From: PXAP01 sp964520585
GTDB lineage: Bacteria > Bacteroidota > Bacteroidia > Bacteroidales > PUMT01
DNA: 64,000 bases
Assembly: GCA_964520585.1 (NCBI GenBank)
Contig: CAZFOO010000006.1
Span: forward strand, 8,956-72,955
Direction of reading: 5' to 3'
Shown here piece by piece: positions 27,237 to 34,964 of the stretch. The translations under genes were made by a program, and so were the position numbers. Positions within the stretch are counted from its first letter, which is position 1. Each line of letters starts with the position of its first letter. Below the pieces are notes generated by a model. It was not told where the DNA came from. It searched no databases and saw only the letters and a list, made by a program, of their open reading frames with translations.

Positions 27237-28400
27237 TTATTCTGAGCTTTTTTGATAGTAATCTGAAACAACATTTGTAACAAAAGGATAATAATACTTC
27301 CAGAAAAACTTATCCCTGCTTGCTAACCTGTCTGAGTAAAGGAGAAAATCAATCGCCCTTGTTCCGCGCATCATGGTGGTAAAAGCTGGCATCTCATAGA
27401 ATGAAAAATTGCCGGCAAGATAATAAAAATTACCTCCCCCGGCTTTACCGATAACTGCAGGAAAGCGTAAAGGGATATTTCTGCGTCCCAGCAGTTGCCT
27501 CCCTTTTTCATTAACGCATAACTCATAAAATGAAATAATACGGGTGGTATCAGCAGCATAGCTGATATCAAACCTGTATGGATAATGAACCTGTTCACTC
27601 ACTCCAAAAAAAGCGGCTTTTTCCGGCGATGTGGTTACAAGAGGCACTTCAATATCCAGGTGTGTCTCATTTTCAAGCACCAGAATATCCCCATCCTCAT
27701 GCACTAATACTATACCTGATTTTGTATAAGGCCAGTAACTGTTGTTTTGCTCACGGTATGTTTCTACGATCCAAACCGGCAGGTATTTGTTTGTCCGGTA
27801 ATTTAAGTCATCATAATAGATACCCGTCCATCCGCTCCAATAGATATCAATAAGTGCTTCGGTCTTTTTTCTGATATTGTCGGGTGTAGGTGATGCAAAA
27901 AAATTGAATTCGGCCATTACCAGTTTATCATTTGCTAACATTTCATGTAAAAGCCGGTAATCATGTTGATTCAAACCTCCATATAATATTGATGAACGTT
28001 CATTATCAGAAGATGCATCACCGTACCAATCCCCTACCGTAAGACCATAAGTATCAACAAACCATGCCATATCATACTTGCCAGCCAGACTGTCTGCGTT
28101 ATTCCCGTTTATCTCTCTTACATAGTACTGTTTTTCGTCATAGGGTTTAGACGGAAAAAATCCATAATAATCTCTTCTGCGGTTATATACTTCCCCGTTT
28201 TCTTTCACAAACCTGTTATGATTCAATATCCCGAAAACCGATTTATTTTCAAACCTTGATGTCGAATATGCACTTTTATTAACAATAAGTATATTAAAAA
28301 CTTTCTTTTCACTGAAGAACCAGAGCAAAAAGCTTATCAGCGGGATAGCCACGATAACAGTTATTGGCAATATGATTTTTCTTCCCGGTGCCTGAGCCAT
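27237..28400 (-). CDS. Membrane-anchored protein of unknown function, first gene of polysaccharide module
   Basis: The 387-residue protein has one N-terminal membrane helix (about 10-29) and a large extracytoplasmic domain. Features include a Tyr/Asp-rich region (DTYGLTVGDWYGD), YGGLNQHDYRLLHEM, EFNFFASPT, a DIYWSGWTGIYYDD segment and KAGGGNFYYLAGNF near the C-terminus. I recognise no named family. The aromatic clusters are compatible with sugar binding or a sugar-active fold. It leads the operon with the receiver, YaiO-like, HEAT and GT2 genes, so a role in polymer assembly or modification is inferred from context only. Confidence 0.6.
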   Translation of the reverse strand: MAQAPGRKIILPITVIVAIPLISFLLWFFSEKKVFNILIVNKSAYSTSRFENKSVFGILNHNRFVKENGEVYNRRRDYYGFFPSKPYDEKQYYVREINGNNADSLAGKYDMAWFVDTYGLTVGDWYGDASSDNERSSILYGGLNQHDYRLLHEMLANDKLVMAEFNFFASPTPDNIRKKTEALIDIYWSGWTGIYYDDLNYRTNKYLPVWIVETYREQNNSYWPYTKSGIVLVHEDGDILVLENETHLDIEVPLVTTSPEKAAFFGVSEQVHYPYRFDISYAADTTRIISFYELCVNEKGRQLLGRRNIPLRFPAVIGKAGGGNFYYLAGNFSFYEMPAFTTMMRGTRAIDFLLYSDRLASRDKFFWKYYYPFVTNVVSDYYQKSSE

Positions 28401-28597
28401 TAATATATGTTATAATTAATCAAAAGAAGGAATTTAATTGAACTCCTGGAAATTCCTTAATTCATAACCATAACGAAAAGTTATGATCAGTATTAGCCAT
28501 AAAAATATGAATTTTTGTTAGATTATTAATCTAAAGAAAACTCCTTTCCATCAAAATTGTACTGACAGAATAAAGTATAGAGTAAAATTTTATGTGC

Positions 28598-30250
28598 TTA
28601 ATCTACTATGAGGGGAATGGAAAAATAAAAAACGCTGCCGTGCTTCCATCTGGAAGTAAACCATACCCTGCCTCCCATTTTTTCAACATAGGCCTTAACA
28701 ATTGAAAGACCCAGTCCTGTTCCTCCCCGACTCCTCCATCGGCCATTTGATCCTTTCATGAAGCGTTCGAAAATATGGGGTTGATCCTCTGACGGAATAC
28801 CGGCACCAGTATCTTTGACGCGAAAAACGAGAGAGCCTCCTTCCCTGAATGCCGACACTTCAATATAACCCTCTGAAGTGTATTTAATTGCATTGGAAAT
28901 TAAATTTACCAGTATCTGTTTAATCTTTATCTTATCACCAGTAAAAACTGATATGTCAGGTTCAAGAAACCGAAGCTGCACTTTCGGACTGTCAGTCATG
29001 AACAGACCCTGAAGACCCAAAAACAGTTCAGCCAGATCCACAGGCTCACTATTCATGTCTATTTGTCCGGATTCAATTTTTGCAACATCTATAATGTTAT
29101 TAATAATATCAAGTAAGTGATATGCATTGCTGTTTATAATATCTATGTACTTCCTTCTTTTGACTTCATTGGTTTTCTTCTTCTGCATAAGGCTGGAAAA
29201 CCCCACGATGCAGTTCATGGGAGTCCGTATTTCATGGCTCATATTAGCCAGGAATGCTGTTTTGAGTCTGTCACTCTCTTCAGCTTTCTTTTTTGCTGTC
29301 TGGAGGGAAAGTTCATAATTGTTTTTAACTTTCAGATTGGTAAGTAGTTCCGCAAACATCTTCAAAAGATCCGTTTCAAGTCCGCTCCATTTTTTTTGTT
29401 CCCTTACCGCATCAAATCCAAGAAAACCAATGCATGAATTTTCAAATTTCATTGGTATTGTTATAACGGACTTTATATTCTGAATATCCAGCATCTTAAA
29501 AATATAACCAGACCGGGGCAGGTTACCGACATCATCAATACTAATAGCATTCCCTTTAAAATGGTTATCTGTCCATTCATGTATCAAATCCATAGGAATA
29601 TCCTGAAGAATAGACTGCTGTGAAGCTATGCCCTCCCTGCACCATTCATGGATATTTGTTGCAACTCTATCATCATACTTATATTCAAACACATAAGCTC
29701 TATCAGCACGGATAAAACTACCCATTTCAGCCAGAGCTGCGTCCATGGCTTTGCCGGCCTCTCCGGCCGGGCAGTTAAGGAAGCCCATGCCTAGTTTCAT
29801 AAGATAATGCTGAAACCTGGTAAGATATGACAGGTCCAACTCCATTCTTTTTCTTTCGGTTATATCTCTGGCAATTCCCAGAATAAGCAATTCATCATTT
29901 TTCCTGTCTTTTATAGGAGTAGTATAAATTTCCACATATCTGATATCACCGCTGCGGGTAAGTATCCTGATACCATATTTATGGGGCTCATTGTCTCCAT
30001 CCAGCCTGGATTGATATTGTTCTTTAACTATACTCTGGCTTTTTTCCGGCAATAGGCGGAGAAAGTCAAATTCCGGATCAATGAGTTCTTCATTTGAATA
30101 CCCGGTAAGTTCTGAGAGTACGGGATTTGCATAAACAAATCTCATACCTTTGATAAGGTATACAGCATCAAAAGAATGCTCTATCATGCTCCTGAAATCA
30201 GGCACATAATCGTTGAAATCATCCATGTTCGATTCATCCGGATATATCAT
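28598..30250 (-). CDS. PAS-GAF sensor histidine kinase
   Basis: The 550-residue protein has a PAS domain (about 18-135, ending GIARDITERKRMELDL), a GAF domain (about 145-310), a HisKA domain with the phosphoacceptor His in FLANMSHEIRTPMNC, and a HATPase domain with VNLISNAIKYTS, DTGAGIP and GGTGLGLSIVKAYV. There is no membrane segment, so it is a cytosolic kinase. No adjacent regulator is on the same strand. The receiver in the polysaccharide module starts about 1.4 kb downstream, a possible but unproven partner. Confidence 0.92.
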   Translation of the reverse strand: MIYPDESNMDDFNDYVPDFRSMIEHSFDAVYLIKGMRFVYANPVLSELTGYSNEELIDPEFDFLRLLPEKSQSIVKEQYQSRLDGDNEPHKYGIRILTRSGDIRYVEIYTTPIKDRKNDELLILGIARDITERKRMELDLSYLTRFQHYLMKLGMGFLNCPAGEAGKAMDAALAEMGSFIRADRAYVFEYKYDDRVATNIHEWCREGIASQQSILQDIPMDLIHEWTDNHFKGNAISIDDVGNLPRSGYIFKMLDIQNIKSVITIPMKFENSCIGFLGFDAVREQKKWSGLETDLLKMFAELLTNLKVKNNYELSLQTAKKKAEESDRLKTAFLANMSHEIRTPMNCIVGFSSLMQKKKTNEVKRRKYIDIINSNAYHLLDIINNIIDVAKIESGQIDMNSEPVDLAELFLGLQGLFMTDSPKVQLRFLEPDISVFTGDKIKIKQILVNLISNAIKYTSEGYIEVSAFREGGSLVFRVKDTGAGIPSEDQPHIFERFMKGSNGRWRSRGGTGLGLSIVKAYVEKMGGRVWFTSRWKHGSVFYFSIPLIVD

Positions 30251-30396
30251 TCAATTAACCTCTTTACCGTGTAAAATACATTTACGATCTGCTCATTTTT
30301 TCATCACAAATATATAACGACCCAGGATGATTAAATCATATCCTGACCGGTTATCATATAAGGAGTTAAAAGTTGGGGGAGGGTTATATTAATATG

Positions 30397-30900
30397 CTAA
30401 AATGGCCAGAACTGGTTATCACTCCAAATTCGTTCTCTCAAATCTTTGTCAAGGTCGAAAAGTAGTTTGTGATGTCCTCTTTCCCATTCAGCAAGCCATT
30501 GAAAAAGTTTTTTTTCATTTATATCAGTACTGTTTTCCGCGCTTTCCAGATAAAGTTTTATTGCCTTTGACTCCATATCTATTGCAGCCGAAATGGCAGC
30601 GGCTTCGAAACCTGCTGATGCAATCTGGCTTTTCATCGATTCCGACAAAACATAGTCGGCAGCTGTTTCGTTTGTGGTTTCCGGCAGACTGGCCTCTGAA
30701 ATTTTATTATTCTTAACTGCCTCGGAATATTTATCTCTGAGTATTTTGGCATGTAATACCTCTTCCCTGGCCATAATATCGAAAATATTTTTAATATCGG
30801 GATTACTGGTGGTATCTGCAACTTTCCTGTAAAAAGCCTCTCCCCTTAGCTCCAGTAATATAGCGGATTTAAGAATCTCAAGAAATTTGGAATTTTTCAT
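30397..30900 (-). CDS. Ferritin-like/rubrerythrin-family protein
   Basis: The 167-residue protein is a four-helix ferritin-like domain with iron-binding pairs E (ILLELRGEAFY), EEVLHAKIL, E (DMESKAIKLY) and EWERGHHKLL. It lacks a C-terminal rubredoxin domain. Such proteins handle peroxide or iron in anaerobes. It lies 72 bases downstream of the Crp/Fnr regulator on the same strand, which suggests redox control and co-transcription. Confidence 0.85.
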   Translation of the reverse strand: MKNSKFLEILKSAILLELRGEAFYRKVADTTSNPDIKNIFDIMAREEVLHAKILRDKYSEAVKNNKISEASLPETTNETAADYVLSESMKSQIASAGFEAAAISAAIDMESKAIKLYLESAENSTDINEKKLFQWLAEWERGHHKLLFDLDKDLRERIWSDNQFWPF

Positions 30901-30972
30901 AAATTAAAATTATTTAAAAAAAGTTCAGAGAAATAGTTACCACTGGCCTGGATCTGGCTCTGCTGAAAACTT

Positions 30973-31659
30973 TCAGCCAAGCCTGCTCAGGGTTTTAATA
31001 ATGTCCAGGCTAATTATTTCAACCTTTTTGCCATCAAGCTTAATAATTCTGTCATTTTTGAATTCAGTGAGAGTTCGTATAAAACTCTCCTTTGTGGTGC
31101 CGGCAAATTCAGCAAGCTCTCTTCTCGTCAGAGGCAGATAAAAAACATTGCTTTGATAAATTATTTCCGAAAAAAATAAAAGTACATCTGCTATTCTTCC
31201 CGGAAGCTGCTTATGATACTGGCTCACCAATTTGTCAAAGATGTAAAGACCTTCAGAACTTACCTGCCTCAAAAGATGGGTGGCAAATGTTCCATTCTGG
31301 TTGATGATATCCCTGAACACACCAATATCTATAAATATTATATCAGAATCTTCAACTGACGAAGCATTATACTGGTATATATCATCTCCGAAAACAGAAA
31401 GTAATCCGACAAAATACCCGGAAACAGCAAGTTTCAAAATGATAACCTTATCATTTCGCCCCTCCTTGAATATTTTAACCAGTCCCGATTTAATAAACAT
31501 TATATGGGCCGTCCTGGTATTTTGTTTAAAAATTATATCTCCGTTTTTATAGGAAACTACATTACTGTAACTTTCTAAAAGTTCCTTTTGCTCATCAGTC
31601 AGGGAGTTATATCCCGGAATGCTCAACATACTCTTGTTTGCAGCAGAAATATTATTCAT
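30973..31659 (-). CDS. Crp/Fnr-family transcription regulator without cysteines
   Basis: The 228-residue protein has a cyclic-nucleotide-binding-like domain (about 15-140) and a C-terminal winged helix with LTRRELAEFAGTTKESFIRTL. The recognition helix keeps the Glu and Arg of Fnr/Crp. There is no Cys residue anywhere, so it cannot hold an Fnr iron-sulphur cluster and must sense another signal, such as haem-bound gas or a nucleotide. It is divergent from the receiver gene at 31866, with an Fnr-box-like palindrome between them. Confidence 0.9.
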   Translation of the reverse strand: MNNISAANKSMLSIPGYNSLTDEQKELLESYSNVVSYKNGDIIFKQNTRTAHIMFIKSGLVKIFKEGRNDKVIILKLAVSGYFVGLLSVFGDDIYQYNASSVEDSDIIFIDIGVFRDIINQNGTFATHLLRQVSSEGLYIFDKLVSQYHKQLPGRIADVLLFFSEIIYQSNVFYLPLTRRELAEFAGTTKESFIRTLTEFKNDRIIKLDGKKVEIISLDIIKTLSRLG

Positions 31660-31738
31660 GTATGATTCTGGTTTTCTCAGAAATAAATATCAATAAATAT
31701 ACAAATTTTTTATTTGATGATCCTGATTCGCATAAAAA

Positions 31739-31754
31739 GATGATTCAAATCATC
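31739..31754. promoter_or_regulatory. Fnr-box-like palindrome (candidate operator)
   Basis: The 16-base palindrome gatgattcaaatcatc has a two-base centre. Its core atgat-N4-atcat differs from the Fnr consensus ttgat-N4-atcaa only at the outermost base of each half. It lies midway between the divergent crp/fnr and receiver genes. Confidence 0.5.
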
Positions 31755-31865
31755 ATTGAATGGTAATCAAGCTCAGTAAATATTTGCTTTGCGGACCTTT
31801 CATAGCTCTATTTTTACCCTATAAAAAAACGAATCTGAAAAACCGTTTAACAAAACAATTGATTC

Positions 31866-32279
31866 TTGGCCAAAATTACAAATAAAAATATTCTGGTAGT
31901 AGATGATTCTATGACCAATCTGGTTTTGCTGGAAGCGCTGCTTACCGATATTGGTTATAAAGTAAGGACCGCATGTTCTCCTGATATTGCTAACAGAATA
32001 ATGAAGAGGTGGTGGCCTGACCTTATCCTGATTGACCTTCTAATGCCGGGAGAAAATGACGGATTCAGCTTTTTTCGCCAATTGAAACAAAATGAAAAAC
32101 AAAAAAATATACCGGTAGCTATAGTATCTGCGCTGGAGGATAAAAAAGCCATTGAACATGCAATATCATTAGGAGCAATGGATTACATGCTTAAGCCGGT
32201 TGATGCAAACCTGCTTGTTGAAAAAGTAAATACAATTTTTTCCTTTCATTACAAAACCACGGAGACCAGATTAATTTAA
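31866..32279 (+). CDS. CheY-like response regulator, probable TTG start
   Basis: The 137-residue receiver has VVDDSM, the phosphoacceptor Asp57 (LILIDLLMPGENDGF), Ser in IVSALED and Lys in YMLKPVD. The frame opens at a TTG (31866), with no in-frame ATG early enough to keep the first strand, so TTG is likely the true start. It opens the chemosensory cluster, 25 bases before the coiled-coil gene. It has no output domain. Confidence 0.85.
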   Translation: MAKITNKNILVVDDSMTNLVLLEALLTDIGYKVRTACSPDIANRIMKRWWPDLILIDLLMPGENDGFSFFRQLKQNEKQKNIPVAIVSALEDKKAIEHAISLGAMDYMLKPVDANLLVEKVNTIFSFHYKTTETRLI

Positions 32280-32304
32280 TTGAAATTCTGTCAACAAAAC
32301 TATT

Positions 32305-34128
32305 ATGGATCAGAAAAATAAATCAGCATCCTCATCACTAACCAACACCTTTACTTTTGAGGAGATCATTGAAATTTTTACCAGGATAGATAAAAAAATA
32401 ATATCACTTCACCAGTGCTCATCAGAAGATTTTCTGGGATTAAATAGGCAGTTTAAAGAATTCCATTCTGAATCGAGAACAATTTCTGAAAATGCCCAGA
32501 AAGTACTTGATGTAATCACCCAGGATAAAACACTTGAAGCTCTGAGAAACCTTCAAATACTTAAAGAGCAGTTAAAAAGCCAGATCAGGCAGGTTGAAAT
32601 CTTCCTTGCCAATACCGGTAATTTAATATATACTACAATATCAGGGATCGAGGGAATATTGTTTTTATTGAGAAGCCTGCGCCAAAATCTTACCACGATC
32701 AAATTTCTTATTACTAACAAGAAACTGGAATCCTCATATAATAATCCCACCGGCACAGATACTGGCGCAGCAATAGATTCGGCATATTCATCTACAGAAA
32801 ATGTAATAAAAAGGATCCATGACATTGAGTATATATTCATCGCTATAAAGAAGATCCTCGTTGAAAACCAGGACAAGATATCTGAGCTCTCAGATGAAAA
32901 CAGTTATGCACTTGGTAAAAGTTTCCAAAGCATTACTAAAAAGATAAACAAGCTTGTTGATATCAGGCAAAGTGCCCTGCGGGCAATTCCCCGCCTCAAA
33001 AAAATTACTGAAGAATGTCGCGAAAATGTGAGCCAAATCATCACCAACCTGCAATATCATGATATTATCAAACAAAGGATAGACCATATACAGATCACTC
33101 ACCGCAATCTTGTAGCTGAACTGGGTAATATTAAAATAAACAGTGAGGAGCTTCCCATGAAGCACAATCATGCTAAATTCTTTCTTAAGACCAGGGATAT
33201 AGCAGGACTTCAGGCAGCACAGCTCATACACGCAAATAAAGCATATGAAAATGCTATACGGGAAATAACTACCAGCCTGAAAGGTACCGGGCAGAGTATG
33301 GCCGAGATCTCCCAACTGTGCAATCAATTCGTTTCAAAACCTGAATTGTTTGACATTTTGCATGAACGGGATCTGCAACAGCAACTTGAGAACCTGTCAG
33401 AGCAGGTAAACCATGATAAGGACCATATAGAAGAATTATCAGGTTCAATAACCATGGCTCTGCAAAGCATGAAGATGATAGAAAAAGACCAGCCTTTGCT
33501 GGAAAAATCTACAGGTACACTCATTTCGGACATTACGGCCATCATGAAAATCTTCGATGAGATCAGCGAAGACCGGAATGAACTAACCCAGATAAACACA
33601 CTTTTACGAGAATCAGATAATCTGATTACCAGTATCGGCGAAAAAACAAAGGAAGAATATAAAAACCTCTTCTCAGTACATAAGACACAATCCTCTTTCA
33701 TAGCCGGGAGAAGCGGATATCTTAATAAATTATACAGTACCACAGACGATCTGCTTAGTGCAAGGGGGAAAAGTATTGCCCGGCAGTTAAGTACCCTGCA
33801 GGAAAATATCAGGGACGGATCAAACATCACTAACTCAATCCGGCAAAGTATCGACCAGGTTAAATACTACGACTATTTTGAAACAGTGATCGAGGAGGTG
33901 ATCAGTGAATTAAACAGCATAAATTATAAGCTGAAAGGTACCGGTGAAGATGATTTGCCCGGTACCAAGGATAAAAACCTGGCACATCTTAAGGACCATT
34001 ACACCATGGAAAGTGAACATAAGATCCACGAAAGCTATTCCGTGAGCAATGCTCTCAACCAGGAAAATAATTCCATTGCAGCAAAAGAAGAAAAAAGTGA
34101 AGATGAAGATAATCTTGAACTTTTCTGA
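32305..34128 (+). CDS. Large coiled-coil chemosensory protein with CheZ-like motif
   Basis: The 607-residue protein is nearly all alpha-helical coiled coil, without signal peptide or membrane segment. Around residues 250-262 it reads LQYHDIIKQRIDHI: Asp253 and Gln257 have the D-x3-Q spacing of the CheZ active site (DLTGQ). A second, degenerate version occurs at about 520 (YYDYFETVIEEV, Asp523 without Gln). It ends in the acidic tail NLELF. I recognise no named family. Position between two receiver genes and next to cheA supports a role as CheY phosphatase or signalling scaffold, but this is inference. Confidence 0.6.
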   Translation: MDQKNKSASSSLTNTFTFEEIIEIFTRIDKKIISLHQCSSEDFLGLNRQFKEFHSESRTISENAQKVLDVITQDKTLEALRNLQILKEQLKSQIRQVEIFLANTGNLIYTTISGIEGILFLLRSLRQNLTTIKFLITNKKLESSYNNPTGTDTGAAIDSAYSSTENVIKRIHDIEYIFIAIKKILVENQDKISELSDENSYALGKSFQSITKKINKLVDIRQSALRAIPRLKKITEECRENVSQIITNLQYHDIIKQRIDHIQITHRNLVAELGNIKINSEELPMKHNHAKFFLKTRDIAGLQAAQLIHANKAYENAIREITTSLKGTGQSMAEISQLCNQFVSKPELFDILHERDLQQQLENLSEQVNHDKDHIEELSGSITMALQSMKMIEKDQPLLEKSTGTLISDITAIMKIFDEISEDRNELTQINTLLRESDNLITSIGEKTKEEYKNLFSVHKTQSSFIAGRSGYLNKLYSTTDDLLSARGKSIARQLSTLQENIRDGSNITNSIRQSIDQVKYYDYFETVIEEVISELNSINYKLKGTGEDDLPGTKDKNLAHLKDHYTMESEHKIHESYSVSNALNQENNSIAAKEEKSEDEDNLELF

Positions 34129-34162
34129 TTAATTACTGCAAATAACATAATACTGTAAAGTT

Positions 34163-34456
34163 ATGACTTATAAAAAAGAGAGAGCAGGCAAGATGATAAA
34201 AATAGAAAAGACATTTACCTATCAGGATGCCGGACAATTAAAAGATCAGCTGATAAGAGTCCTTCATTCAGACACCGGTGCGAAAATCAGCCTGTCTGGC
34301 ATAGAATCGACAGACCTGACAGCCCTGCAGTTGCTTGTCTCCGCAACCAGCTCATTTAAAAAAGCAAATACTCCGTTGCATATAGAAATGGAATGCAATG
34401 AGGAGATAAGCTCGCTGATAACCAACTGCGGGTTTAAATATTTAATAACTAAATAG
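34163..34456 (+). CDS. STAS-domain protein in chemosensory cluster
   Basis: The 97-residue frame (more likely 87 residues from Met11, 34193) is a STAS domain: KISLSGIESTDLTALQLLVSATSSF, and a C-terminal helix. STAS proteins of this LQLL type occur beside cheA genes in several non-flagellar chemosensory clusters. The position of the usual phosphorylatable Ser is occupied by Leu-Thr (DLT). It probably binds a partner in the cluster. The role is unknown. Confidence 0.75.
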   Translation: MTYKKERAGKMIKIEKTFTYQDAGQLKDQLIRVLHSDTGAKISLSGIESTDLTALQLLVSATSSFKKANTPLHIEMECNEEISSLITNCGFKYLITK

Positions 34457-34598
34457 TCACCAATCAGAGAAAATAAAAATGATTAACACATAATCGGGAT
34501 TAAATGAAACAAAAGTGTAGCCTTTTAACGTAATGTACGAAAACAACCATACTTTAATAATGAAAAAATCCCTGTCATAATATTATAACACAATTAAT

Positions 34599-34964
34599 AT
34601 GGAAAAAACAATTCTTATTGTAGATGATTCTGAAAGTATTCGAGAAGTAGTAAGTTTCACCCTGGAGAGTGAGGGTTTTAAGGTGCTTGTTGGTATCGAT
34701 GGAAAAGATGCCATGAAATTTCTTGACGGAAGCTCTATCGATCTTATTATAACCGATCTGCATATGCCTGTAATGAATGGTATAGAGCTGATCAGGGAAG
34801 TCAGAAAAATGGATGAATATAATCGTGTGCCGATACTATTTCTTACAACCGAATCGCAGACTGCAAAGAAAATGGAGGCAAAAGAGGCCGGTGCAACCGG
34901 ATGGATCATCAAGCCTTTTGTCCCCGCCAAACTTATCGGTGCAATAAATAAGGTTATCCGATGA
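34599..34964 (+). CDS. cheY: CheY response regulator
   Basis: The 121-residue single receiver has DDSESIRE at the start, phosphoacceptor Asp53 (LIITDLHMPVMNG), Thr in FLTTES and Lys in IIKPFVP. It overlaps cheA by four bases (ATGA), so the two are translationally coupled. It is the best candidate for the direct CheA target. Confidence 0.92.
   Translation: MEKTILIVDDSESIREVVSFTLESEGFKVLVGIDGKDAMKFLDGSSIDLIITDLHMPVMNGIELIREVRKMDEYNRVPILFLTTESQTAKKMEAKEAGATGWIIKPFVPAKLIGAINKVIR

Noticed and set aside
27215..27283. N-terminal 23-residue extension of the receiver at 26843
   Set aside because: It overlaps the upstream gene by 47 bases and has no receiver homology; MKILVCEDD is the natural start.
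30323..30345. Short hairpin between the ferritin-like and sensor kinase genes as a terminator
   Set aside because: The stem is only six base pairs with mismatches and no T run follows on either strand.
34575..34930. Two minus-strand ORFs opposite cheY
   Set aside because: Both are antisense to a conserved receiver gene with strong motifs.
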